Below are positions 15,948 through 25,900 of a DNA stretch of 54,261 nucleotides, one piece after another. Below the pieces are notes generated by a model. It was not told the DNA's origin and searched no databases. It worked only from the letters and a program-made list of their open reading frames with translations. The DNA comes from Pseudomonadota bacterium (GTDB taxonomy: Bacteria > Myxococcota_A > UBA9042 > GCA-2863065), in NCBI GenBank assembly GCA_005776725.1, contig SXOO01000258.1, forward strand, positions 1 to 54,261. Reading direction: 5' to 3'. A program made the translations under genes and the position numbers. The first letter of the stretch is position 1. Each line of letters begins with the position of its first letter.

Positions 15948-18900
15948 TCAGTTGCAGACGTTGAACATGAATCCCGCGCCCATGTCTGAGTGGGGCGAGT
16001 CGATCAGCGCAGAGGCCCCACCCCAGCAGGCGCCGAGCGCCATTCCCTCAGAGAAGTGGTCGTGAGGGGCCGCCCCGGGCGCGGTGATGTCTTCACGGAG
16101 CGTCCATCCGGTGAGGGGTTTGCGCTGATAGAGGTAGGCGCGGCCGGCCAGAGTGCCTTTCTTGCCATCTCCGTCCGCGCTGATCAGCGCGTGATCGCCG
16201 GCGATCGCCACCTTTCGCCCGTAGGTGTCGCTTCCCACGGCTGAGCCGACCAGCTTCTGCTTCTCGGTCCAGGAGGTGCCGGCGCGGTCGAAGGCCCACG
16301 CCGCCCGTGCCACGGAGGCTCCGACGATGGCGGCGTCTCCTTCCACGGCGACCCCGGCGCCGAACCGGCCGCCGGTCACGGGCGTGGCTGGGGTCAGCCG
16401 CGCTTGCTGGGTCCACGGAGCGCCGACGAACACGTAGGCGGCGCCAGCGCCACTCCCTACGCCGTCGGCGCCGACGATCGCGGTGTCGTCCGACAGGTCC
16501 ACGGAGAAGCCGAAGCGGCCGCCGGCCACGGGATCCGAGGGCATCAGCTTGGCCTCCTGGGTCCACAGCCCCGCGCTGCGCTTGAACACATAGGCGGCGC
16601 CTGACTTGGTGCCGCCCGTCGTGTGGCCCGGCGCCCCGATGATCATCCGGTCGCCGTGTAGGGCCGCGCTCGCCCCGAACGTGTCGTCGTAGTGCGAGTC
16701 TGCGCCCTTCAGGCTCGCCACCTGCTCGGCCCAGACGGTGCCCGTTCGGAAGTACACGTGGCAGCTCTCCTGGAAGGCCGCGCAGGCCACCAGGGTGTCG
16801 CCGTCCAAGGCCACGCTGTACCCGAACTGGCCGCCGGCTCCGAGCAGCTTGGCTTGCTGGGTCCAGGTGCCGCCGTTCCAGACGAACACGTAGACGACGC
16901 CCTTCTCGCCATCGTTGACGTATGACGTGATCGCCATGGTGTTGCCGCTGATCGCCATGGCCCAGCCGAGCCGCATGTTGGCGGCCGGGTCGTCAGGCAC
17001 CACCTTGATGAGCGCCAACTCACAGGCGTCGCCCCTACCGTCGAGGTCGGTGTCGGCCTGGTCCGGGTTGAACGTGGTGGGACAGTTGTCGTTGCATGCC
17101 GTCGTAGCTGCGGCGGTGCACAACACGCCGAAGCCCGAGTCGGCGATGCCGTCGCCGTCGGCGTCCGGGTGACACGTCGTGCCGGTCCCAGCGAAGCCGG
17201 GTTTGCAGGTACAGGTGGGGCTGGGGCTGCCGTGTGTGCAAAGGGCGTTCGGATCGCAGCCGCCGTTGCCCACCGCGCAGGTGTTCACGCTGCACAAAGT
17301 CTTGACGTCTCCCTTGCAGGTCGCGCCCGGCTCGATGGTGCAGGTGGCCGAGCAGCCGTCGCCGCCGGCCTTTCCGCCGTCGTCGCACGCCTCACCGCTG
17401 CGGCGGACCCCGTCGCCGCAAGTGTTGTAGACACACTGGGCCGTGGCGCCGCTGCCGTTGCACAAACCGACCGCCAGGTCCACGGCGCCGACCCAGAACC
17501 CGAATGTGTCGGGGCCGAAGATGCTCTGATCGTCGATCGCGAAGGTGACGCTGGTCGCGCCGGAGGGCAGCACGAAGAACTGCATCCCGGTGTTCGGGCC
17601 GCCCGTTGGTCCAATGATCGTCTTGTCGCCGTCGAAGCTCGCGTAGATCCCCGTATTGAACGCGTCGTACCGCCCCAGCTCTTCGAGCGGCTCGGAGGAC
17701 GTCAGCACCGTCGGTCCGGTCGAGGAGAAGGCCAGCGCGGCGAAGCCGACGACGAAGCGCCAGTCCGCGCCATGAGCGGTGGCCGCGTCGCCGAAGTCGA
17801 AGGTGATCGAGCCGCTGTTCTTGGTGATCCCGGCCGGCGTGTTGATGTTCAGGTACGGGAAGTCTCCCTGCCAGGCGAAGGGATAACCCCCGAGCAACGT
17901 GGAGACGAAGTTGCCGTTGGCCGCGGGGGGCGTGAACAAGGAGATCGGCCAAGCGTTCGACCTGTAGAACTTCGCCGTCTGCAGGCTCCCGATCTGGAAC
18001 GTGTACGGGCTGCCCGCGGTGGCGGTGGCGGGGACGTTGCTGAACTGACTCCAGAGCACCTTCGCCCCGTCGCACTGGGTGATCCGGCACGTGTTCGTGG
18101 ACAGATCGCAGACATCGGTGGAGCAGCCGTTGGCGTCGTCGCACTGGGTGTTGGCGGTGCACTGAACGCAGGCGGGCGCCGCGGCCCCGTCGCAGACGCC
18201 CCCATTGCAGGACGTCCCCACCGGCTGCGCTGCGTTGTGACACGCCTTGGCCACGCAAGCGTCCACGGTGCAGTCGTTGCCGTCATCGCAATCGGCGCCT
18301 GTCGCGCAGCCGGCAACCGCGCAGACGCTCTTGATGTCTCCGGTGCAAGTGGCCTTGGCCTCGATGGCGCAAGAGGGCGAGCAGCCGTCACCGGCGGCGG
18401 TGTTGCCGTCGTCGCACTCTTCGCCGCCGCGCCGAACGGCGTCGCCGCAGGCGTTGGTCAGGCACTGGGCCGCCAGACCGCTGCCCTGGCAGAGCCCGAT
18501 GTTCAGGTCCACGGCCCCGACCCAGAATCCGAACGTGTCGGGCCCGGTCACGCTTCGATCATCGATGTCGAAAGAGACCGCGGTCGTGTTGGCCGGAACG
18601 AGGAAGAACTGCATCTCGGTGTTGGGCCCCCCCGTGGGTCCGGTGATGGTCTTATCCCCGTCGAAGGTCGCGTACGCGCCCGACTTGAAGGCGGCGAAGG
18701 AGCCGAGCGCCTCCAGGCGCACGGAAGACGTGAGCACCACCGGGCCCGTGTTGCCGAAGCCGAGGGCTGCAAAGCCCACGACGTATCGCCAATCGGCTCC
18801 GTGATTCGTGGCCGCCGTCCCGAAGTCGAACGTGACCGAACCGTCGTTCGCAGCCTGTCCGGGCGGCACGTTGATGTTCAGGTAGGTGAATGCCCCCTTC

Positions 18901-21900
18901 CAGCTGAACGGATAGCCCGCGAGGAGCGTGGAGACGAAGCTGCCGTTCGCGGCCCCGGGCGGCGTATAGGTGCCGATCGGCCAGTCGTTGCTCCGATAGA
19001 ACACCACGTCGCCGAGCGTGCCCGCCCCGAGCGGGAAGGTGAACGGGGACGCCTGCGTGGCGGGCGAGGGCACGGTGCTGAAGTCGCTCCAGACCACCTC
19101 GCCGCCTTCGCACTTCTTGGTCTCGCACACGTAGGTGGCCGCGTTGCAGCTGTTGGCTGTGCAGCCGTCGCCGTCGTCACACTGGGCATCGGTGGTGCAG
19201 CCGCCGCAGGTCGGCGGCGGTCCGGCGAGGCAGACCCCCTTGGAGCACGCGGTCCCGACTGCCTTGGCCGCGTTCTGGCACTGCCCGGCGAGGCAGCTGT
19301 CCTCGGTGCACTCGTTGCCATCGTTGCAGTCCGCGGCCACGGCGCAGCAGCCCGCCACGCGGGCGTGGCCGCACCCGGACGCGACGCAGGTGTCCTGCGT
19401 GCACGGGTTGGCGTCGTCGCAGGCCGCCGCGTTGGCGCAGCACATCGGCGTCTGGCGGAAGGCCCGCACCTTGCCGCCCGCGTAGCCAACCACCAGGTCG
19501 ACCTTGCCGTCGCCATCCACGTCCGCGAACGTGGGCTGCCGAGTGGTCACGATCGCCGAGAAGGGCGCTGGGGTGAGCAACGGGTGCGTGGTGACGGTCT
19601 GCGAGCCGTGCGACTCGTTCCACACTGCGGTCAGGCCCGACGCGGAGGCCGACCAGACAGCGGTGTCGACGTCGCCGTCTCCGTCGAGATCGCGCACCAC
19701 GATCGCATCGGCGGGCGATGGCTGCGAGGCGTCGGCGGGCAGCGGGGCTGCGCCGCCCTTCGGCGCGTACGCCGTGAGCGTGCTCTTGCCGCCCGGCCCT
19801 GCAGCGACGATGTAGACCTCATCAGCGCCGTCGCCATTCGCATCGGCCACGGCGATCGCTTCGGCGGCTGCCGCGAGGCTCTGCGGCGGGCTCCAGCCGG
19901 CCGCGGTCCGCTCCATCAGGAACACGCCAGTGGTCGCGCGCACGACGACGTCGGCGTCGCCATCGCCGTCGATGTCGCCCGCTCCGACGTTCGAGCCGCT
20001 CGGCGCGCCGCCGAGGGTCTCGAGGGTCCAGGCGCCCCCTGCGGCGCCCGGGTTGGTAAGCCAGGCGGTGGACTCTCCGGTCACCACCACGTCGAGGTCC
20101 TTGTCGCCGTCCATATCAGCGAGCGCGAGGTCCTTGCCGACGAGACCGGGGCTGAGCACGCTGCGGGAGTACACGCCGTTGGACTGATGGAGATACGCCA
20201 CCACCTGGCCTGGGACGGCGACTCCGGTGGCGCTCTGGCCGGCCAAGGTGACCACGTCGGGACCTTGCTTCGCGTCCAGATCGCCGATCCGAACCGCCTG
20301 GGCGCCGACGGCGTCGTCTACGAGAGTGCTGGCGAGGCTCACAAGGTCTGTTCGCCAGACCGCCGCCGCGGTCGCCACGATCAGCTCTTCCGCGGCGTCA
20401 CCGTCGAGCTCGGCGGCGCCCAGGGCCGTCGGGTCGCCGCTGACCGAGCTCTCGAGCGGACGAGCCCAGTCGACCGCGCCCCCCGTGGTCCCATTCGAGC
20501 ATCCGGTGAGCGCCGTCTCGCACAGGGGTCCGGCGCCGCCTGGGCAGAGCGTCTTGGACGCGTTCACAACGCACAGCGGATCCGCACGGCACGCTGCGTC
20601 GAGCGGTGACCCGGCGGCGAGCAGAGCGCCCGACAAGCAGGCGCTCGAGCTGACGCGCGCGCTGGCGACCTTCGCTGCGGGGGCCGACGCCCCAGCCGCC
20701 TTGGCGGCGTGGCAGTAGGGCGTGGTCAGGCTCTGCTGGTCGCAGATCGTCGACGCGATCAGCAGGTCGCATACATCGCCGGCCGGGCAACCGGCCGCGT
20801 CAAACACGCTCACGCACGCGTTGCTGGCGCAGCTGTCCGCGGTGCAGGTGACACCGTCGCTGCACTCCGCGTTCGTCTGGCAACAGCCCGTGATGGCGGT
20901 GTTGACGCACTGGTTGAGCGTGCAAGCGTCGGTGGTGCAGACGTTCAAATCGCCGCAAGCCGCGGCGCTGGTGCAACATCCTGGCACCGGGGTGGTGCCA
21001 CACCGGTTGTTCGTGCAGTGAGGCGGGTTGCAGAGGTCACCCGTACACTCGCTCACGGCGTGACAGCAGCCGGCGATCGGTGCGTTGGAGCACCTGTTCT
21101 GTTGGTTGCACTTGTCGGCGGTACAGACCTCCCGGTCATCGCACTCCGAGTCGTCGTTGCAGCAGCCCGGCGTGACCTTCACCACGCACTTGTCGGCGGC
21201 GGTGTCGCACGTCTCGACAGTGCACACGCTCTTGTCGGCGCAGTCGGCGTCAGTGGTGCATTGGCAGATCCCGCCGTTAACGAACCACGAGACGCGGTCG
21301 TTGGTGGTGGCGCCGTAGGCTAGGTCAACGTCGCCGTCGCCGTCGATGTCGCCCGCCACCACTTCGGTCGCGCCATTCGACTGGTTGTCGATGCGGCCCT
21401 TCAGCACGAACTTCCCCGGCCCAGTGCGCCCGTACCAGCCGATCTCGTCGTCGTTCGACGCGGCCACGAGGATGTCGGGGACCTTGTCTCCGTCGAGATC
21501 GGTGACCAACAGGTCGCGTGGGCCGTCGAGGCCGTCGGCCACGACATCGGGCGCCGTGAAGACGCCAGCGCCCCCGCCCGGGTACGCCAGCACCTGATCA
21601 CGGTCGGAGTCCGCGACCAAGAGATCGAGGATGCCGTCGGCGTCGAGGTCAGCAGCCGCCACCGCGAAGGGCTCGGCCAGCGTGTCGTCGAGCCGCGTCG
21701 GAGCCGAGAACGTGCCGTCGCCGCCTCCCTTGTGCCAGTTCAGCTGCGCGTCCCCAGAGTCCACGTCGAACCAGGTGACTCCGAGGTCCACGACCGAGTC
21801 CCCATCGAGGTCTGCCAACACCACGCTGATCTGCCGCTTACTGACGGGCCCCCAGACATCCCGCGCCGCGCCGAAGGCCCCTGTGCCGTCCCCAGCGAGC

Positions 21901-22982
21901 GCGACCAGGCCGGTCCCGGTGGCGAGGAGTGCGTCCAGACGTCCGTCGGCGTCCAGATCGGCGAACCAGAGCCGCTGCACGCGCTCTCGCCCGTGCTCGT
22001 AGATCACCACCTTCTTCATGGGAGTGTTTCCGCCGCCGACCCCGAAATACACCGCTGCCCCGTCGTCCCCGAGCGCCGCGCCCAGGTCGAGGTGGCCATC
22101 GCCGTCGAGGTCTGCCAAGGCCGCGTCCCGCGCGCCCACGCCGGCGTCCAGGATGACCTGCGCGCTGAACCCGTCTGGCGCCTTGCTGGGGTAGAGGACG
22201 AGCCGCCGTTCGTTCTCCAGCGCCGCGACGACGTCGGCCAGCCCGTCGCCGGTGACATCGCCGAGCGCGAGCCCCTGGACGCCATCGGCGGCGCCGTCGA
22301 TCACGCGGCTTGCGCCGAGGTGTTTGCCCGCCACGATCACTGGTGAGCAGCAGTCCTTGTCGGTGGCATACGCACAGCCCGCGTTGCACGCGCCGTCGAA
22401 GCTCTTGCAGCTGGGCGACGGAGCCAGCTGGACGACTGCTCCGAGCCCAAGACCCGAGACCTGGAAGGTGACCCCGTGGGGCTGCACCAGCACCGAGTGT
22501 GTGCTCGAGGTCAACAACTGAAGGGCCCGATGGGTCGCCGCGTGGTCGGCTTTGGCGCCCGGCTTCGGGGCGGGTTCCTTGCCTTCGCCCTGAAGCCAGA
22601 CCACCGCCACTTCGGCCCCTGTGGCCACTGGTGACGGGAGGGTGATGCTCACGGGCTTGGCGAACGTGGTTCCCGCAGGGGAGAACTGCCAGATCTGAGA
22701 GACCAATGTGCCGTTCACGCCCGCCGCCGCGAAGCGGGCGACGAGCTCTGCTTCGCTGAGGGCGGCCACTCCGAGCACGATAGTCGTTTCATCCCGGAGG
22801 GCCCCCTGGGGGATCTGCAGCGTGACACCGAAGTCGTTGCCGAGAGACCCGCCGGCCGGCCCGAACTTCGCGTCAGCGCGCTCGCTAGGCAGGTCCCGAT
22901 CGTGGCTCTCGTCCGAACCGGAGCAGGCCGCCGCGATGCAGACCAAGGCGAGCCGGAGGCAGTAGCCTTTTTCTCGTCTCAT
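15948..22982 (-). CDS. Giant lipoprotein with three FG-GAP propellers and Cys-rich repeats
   Basis: From ATG 22982 (site aggtga seven bases upstream; a GTG at 22991 is possible) it encodes 2344 aa with a lipobox (VCIAAAC). Domains in order: a ZU5-like beta region (GPAGGSLGNDFGVTLQIPQG); seven VCBS/FG-GAP repeats with DxDGDG calcium loops (LADLDGDGHLDL, DIDGDGDVDLAYG); Cys-rich repeats; seven more FG-GAP repeats (ADVDGDGKVDLVVG); Cys-rich repeats; two copies of a module of about 200 residues, each followed by a DUF4215 Cys knot (CGDGVRRSGEACDDGG); an EGF-like and a thrombospondin-3-like segment (NCPTTFNPDQADTDLDGRGD); and seven integrin-alpha-type repeats (FGYSVALDGDTLVACA). Probably outer-membrane anchored and calcium dependent; role unknown, likely adhesion. 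Confidence 0.9.
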   Translation of the reverse strand: MRREKGYCLRLALVCIAAACSGSDESHDRDLPSERADAKFGPAGGSLGNDFGVTLQIPQGALRDETTIVLGVAALSEAELVARFAAAGVNGTLVSQIWQFSPAGTTFAKPVSITLPSPVATGAEVAVVWLQGEGKEPAPKPGAKADHAATHRALQLLTSSTHSVLVQPHGVTFQVSGLGLGAVVQLAPSPSCKSFDGACNAGCAYATDKDCCSPVIVAGKHLGASRVIDGAADGVQGLALGDVTGDGLADVVAALENERRLVLYPSKAPDGFSAQVILDAGVGARDAALADLDGDGHLDLGAALGDDGAAVYFGVGGGNTPMKKVVIYEHGRERVQRLWFADLDADGRLDALLATGTGLVALAGDGTGAFGAARDVWGPVSKRQISVVLADLDGDSVVDLGVTWFDVDSGDAQLNWHKGGGDGTFSAPTRLDDTLAEPFAVAAADLDADGILDLLVADSDRDQVLAYPGGGAGVFTAPDVVADGLDGPRDLLVTDLDGDKVPDILVAASNDDEIGWYGRTGPGKFVLKGRIDNQSNGATEVVAGDIDGDGDVDLAYGATTNDRVSWFVNGGICQCTTDADCADKSVCTVETCDTAADKCVVKVTPGCCNDDSECDDREVCTADKCNQQNRCSNAPIAGCCHAVSECTGDLCNPPHCTNNRCGTTPVPGCCTSAAACGDLNVCTTDACTLNQCVNTAITGCCQTNAECSDGVTCTADSCASNACVSVFDAAGCPAGDVCDLLIASTICDQQSLTTPYCHAAKAAGASAPAAKVASARVSSSACLSGALLAAGSPLDAACRADPLCVVNASKTLCPGGAGPLCETALTGCSNGTTGGAVDWARPLESSVSGDPTALGAAELDGDAAEELIVATAAAVWRTDLVSLASTLVDDAVGAQAVRIGDLDAKQGPDVVTLAGQSATGVAVPGQVVAYLHQSNGVYSRSVLSPGLVGKDLALADMDGDKDLDVVVTGESTAWLTNPGAAGGAWTLETLGGAPSGSNVGAGDIDGDGDADVVVRATTGVFLMERTAAGWSPPQSLAAAAEAIAVADANGDGADEVYIVAAGPGGKSTLTAYAPKGGAAPLPADASQPSPADAIVVRDLDGDGDVDTAVWSASASGLTAVWNESHGSQTVTTHPLLTPAPFSAIVTTRQPTFADVDGDGKVDLVVGYAGGKVRAFRQTPMCCANAAACDDANPCTQDTCVASGCGHARVAGCCAVAADCNDGNECTEDSCLAGQCQNAAKAVGTACSKGVCLAGPPPTCGGCTTDAQCDDGDGCTANSCNAATYVCETKKCEGGEVVWSDFSTVPSPATQASPFTFPLGAGTLGDVVFYRSNDWPIGTYTPPGAANGSFVSTLLAGYPFSWKGAFTYLNINVPPGQAANDGSVTFDFGTAATNHGADWRYVVGFAALGFGNTGPVVLTSSVRLEALGSFAAFKSGAYATFDGDKTITGPTGGPNTEMQFFLVPANTTAVSFDIDDRSVTGPDTFGFWVGAVDLNIGLCQGSGLAAQCLTNACGDAVRRGGEECDDGNTAAGDGCSPSCAIEAKATCTGDIKSVCAVAGCATGADCDDGNDCTVDACVAKACHNAAQPVGTSCNGGVCDGAAAPACVQCTANTQCDDANGCSTDVCDLSTNTCRITQCDGAKVLWSQFSNVPATATAGSPYTFQIGSLQTAKFYRSNAWPISLFTPPAANGNFVSTLLGGYPFAWQGDFPYLNINTPAGITKNSGSITFDFGDAATAHGADWRFVVGFAALAFSSTGPTVLTSSEPLEELGRYDAFNTGIYASFDGDKTIIGPTGGPNTGMQFFVLPSGATSVTFAIDDQSIFGPDTFGFWVGAVDLAVGLCNGSGATAQCVYNTCGDGVRRSGEACDDGGKAGGDGCSATCTIEPGATCKGDVKTLCSVNTCAVGNGGCDPNALCTHGSPSPTCTCKPGFAGTGTTCHPDADGDGIADSGFGVLCTAAATTACNDNCPTTFNPDQADTDLDGRGDACELALIKVVPDDPAANMRLGWAMAISGNTMAITSYVNDGEKGVVYVFVWNGGTWTQQAKLLGAGGQFGYSVALDGDTLVACAAFQESCHVYFRTGTVWAEQVASLKGADSHYDDTFGASAALHGDRMIIGAPGHTTGGTKSGAAYVFKRSAGLWTQEAKLMPSDPVAGGRFGFSVDLSDDTAIVGADGVGSGAGAAYVFVGAPWTQQARLTPATPVTGGRFGAGVAVEGDAAIVGASVARAAWAFDRAGTSWTEKQKLVGSAVGSDTYGRKVAIAGDHALISADGDGKKGTLAGRAYLYQRKPLTGWTLREDITAPGAAPHDHFSEGMALGACWGGASALIDSPHSDMGAGFMFNVCN
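17350..19130 (-). repeat. Duplicated module inside the giant lipoprotein
   Basis: Two direct copies of one module lie at about 18240-19130 and 17350-18090. Both read FYRSN-WPI, NG-FVSTLL-GYPF-W-G-F-YLNIN, FDFG-AAT-HGADWR-VVGFAAL, VLTSS--LE-LG, FDGDKTI-GPTGGPNT-MQFF and GPDTFGFWVGAVDL (dashes mark variable residues), each followed by a DUF4215 knot. Amino-acid identity is roughly two thirds by eye, so the duplication is old but the module is under constraint. I do not recognise the domain. Confidence 0.85.
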
Positions 22983-22991
22983 GAGCGTCAC

Positions 22992-25900
22992 CTACTTCAC
23001 CGGCGTGAGCTTGATTGGGAAGCGCAGCCACGTCTGGAAGAACGTCCCGCGCTCGTCGCTGGCGCCGTTGCCCCACCCTGGCGCGGTCCGGATACGGCGA
23101 AACTCACCGACGCCCGGGTCGAGCGGCGCTTCCCAGACGATGTCGAAGCCAGTCGTCGGGTTGTGGCCCGAGAGCCTCCCTCCCGTGTTCGGCGGGTCCA
23201 CGCCGAGGATCCCCCAGGTGGTCCCCGGCCCCAAGTTGCTGCCGTTCACCTTCCAGTCACACCACTCGCTCCCGCCGGTACAGTTGCCACCGCTGCTGGT
23301 CAGGTACGGGTGGGTCGGGTACGCCTTGAAGTACTCGCACCTCGCGTCGCAGTCGCGGTCCAAGAACTTCATCAGCTCGAACCGATCCACGGCCCAGCTG
23401 ACCGCGTACTTCTGCGGGAGCCCCAGCCCACTCCAATTCGGGATCTTGCCCGGCAGGGTCCTCGTGACGGGCGCCACGGCCGGCACCGTCGACGCTTGCG
23501 TCCAGCCGTACAGGTCGAAGACGCGCCTCTCGAGGCTGTGGGTCCAGTGGGGAAAGGCCGGGTGGCCCTTGGGCCCTTGCATGCGGTAGCTCGTGCTGAA
23601 GCTGGCGCCGAGGTTGGCTGGACCGACGTTGCTGACCCCCTTCGGCAAGCTCTGGTAGAGCGCCTTACAGTCTCTGAAAGAGCTGACGAAGCCAGGCCCG
23701 GCTAGCCACCGGACCACCTCATGGACGCTGGGGTGCTCATAGGTGAGGTACCACTCGGCCTGGGGCATGGGGTCACCGGTCTTGGTGATGTCTTCGATGG
23801 CCACGCGTTCCCAGGCGAAGATGCTGTTGCCGCCCGGGTTCGGGTCGGAGTCGGATTTCAGCTCGGTGACCACCAGCTTCAGCCTGATCGGCAACTTGGT
23901 GGGGTTGGCGGCCTGCCACAGCCCTGGGGTCACCGTGACCTCGTGGCGCAGCGGCTGGAACCCGGTCTCGCCGTCGCCGGTGGTTCCCTTGTAGAAGTCT
24001 TCCCGCTCACCGTGGAACCACAGGTCTTGGGTGAGCAGGTCGCACACGCACACGTCGCCTTCGTCGATCTGGCCGTCGCAGTCGTCGTCGAGAGCGTTGC
24101 ACACCTCCCCGGCAGCCGGCTGGGTCGCCGCGCACTTGATGACGCCACCGAGGCAGCGGTACTGCCCCTGCGTACACGCTGAGCCCGGGATCACGCTCGC
24201 GCCGATCTTCGCGAGCTCGGCGGGATCGGTGACGGTGCAGGACTGACCAATTTGTGTGTCCTTCGGCGCATCGTCGATCTGGCCGTTGCAGTTGTTGTCC
24301 GCCCCGTCACAGAGTTCGGGGAGCGAGCCCGGCGCGATGTTCGGCCGGCACTCCGCGCCCTTCCCGGCGGGGTTGCATTTCCATTGGCCGGCGACGCAGG
24401 CGCCGAAGCCGCCGGGCACACTGCAGGCCGTGGCGGCCGGGACGAAGTTACTACCCGACCAGATCTGGGCGCCCGGCGTCCCGTCCTTCCCGTCTTCGTC
24501 CACGACGCCATCACAGTCGTCGTCGGTGCCGTTGCAGTGGTCCTTCTTCGTGGGGTCCGCGCTGAGCAAAGCCATGCAGCGGTCGAGGCCCTTCGAGCAC
24601 GTGCGAGAGCCAGTGGAGCATGCTCCGGCGAGCCCCGTGCTGCACGCACCACCCGGGATCGCGTCGGGCGTGGCGGGGCTGCCATCCCCTTCCCATCCGT
24701 CGTTGCACACCTCCGCGCAGCTCTTCAGCCGTCCGAAGTTGCCCTGCAGCTCACAGGAGAAGTCCACCGCGAACGCGACGTTGGGGTTGACTGCGCAGAT
24801 CGCGCTCCCCTGGGTGGCGTGCTCGGTGAAGCCCAGCCCGGAGACCTGCGAGCCCCAGGCACCGATGGTCTCGAGCGACTCTTGGATCTCGGCGCACTCG
24901 TCGACGCAACCGAAGCGGTACTCGACGTCCGTGGGCACTCGAGTGCGCACGCCGTTGTTCAGGAAGGTGTCGTGATAGGGCTCGAAGCGGGCTGCGCCCC
25001 ACCGCACGTGGCCCACTCCGAGCTGATCGGCGGGCTGGACCGTGCAGAGCGGCGCGAAGTCGCCGGAGGGCGTGGCGGCGGTGCACCGGTTGAAGACCCA
25101 CTGCGAGAGCTCGGCGCCCGTAGCCACTTTGCTCGTGTCCTCCGGGTCGGCCACGGCCGACACCTGCAGGCACTTGAACTGGCTCGAGTGGGTCATGCCG
25201 CGCCACGTTGGCCACTGCGGCGCTTGATCGGTCGCGCCGAAGTCGATGCCTGCGGGGAGCTCCACGAGGTCGCGGCGGGTATCGACCTTTCGTGTGCATT
25301 GCTTCCAGGTCGCGTCCTGGCCCCCGTAGCTGATCGGGAAGCCCGGTGCGGTGCGCGCGACCTCGCCGATCCAGTAGTCAACCGACTGCTCGGTCGGCTG
25401 CGTCGCGGTCTGCGTACGCGGCTGCGAGGTGAGCTTGGACCCGCTCCACTTGCCGAAGTCCCACACATGCAGCTCGGCGAAGTAGCTGAACTGATTGAAG
25501 ACCTTCACCGACGCGGCTGGCGCCTTCGCCGGCGGCGCGTCCGGCCACTCCGAGATGTCGGCCGCGCCGTTGTCGTTGAAGTCCGAACCCGGCAGGTGGC
25601 AGTACCGGGTGAGCCGGTTCAGTTGCCGCGCCAAAGGCAGGCCCGCGCCGGGCTTCGCCGTGCCCGCGCCACCACCGAACGCCTTGTCGAGGTGCGTGAC
25701 CGCCATCTCCTGCTCGAGCAGCTTGTCGTCGTCGTTGCGGTCCGACTCGAACATGAGCACGGGCGGAGACTGCGGAATGACACGCGCGTTCCCGTGGTCG
25801 TTCTGCAACACCCAGCGGTCGATCCTCCGGACGGTGCACCGGGCCTGGTCCCGCAGCGCCTGGTAACGATCCACCCCGGCCGGCAGGGGTTCGCTCGCGT

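Noticed and set aside
17169..20609. A plus-strand open frame of 1146 codons inside the giant lipoprotein gene
   Set aside because: It is the complement of the repeated DxDGDG and Cys codons, which gives a repetitive Ala/Val/Arg shadow; the minus frame carries the FG-GAP signatures.
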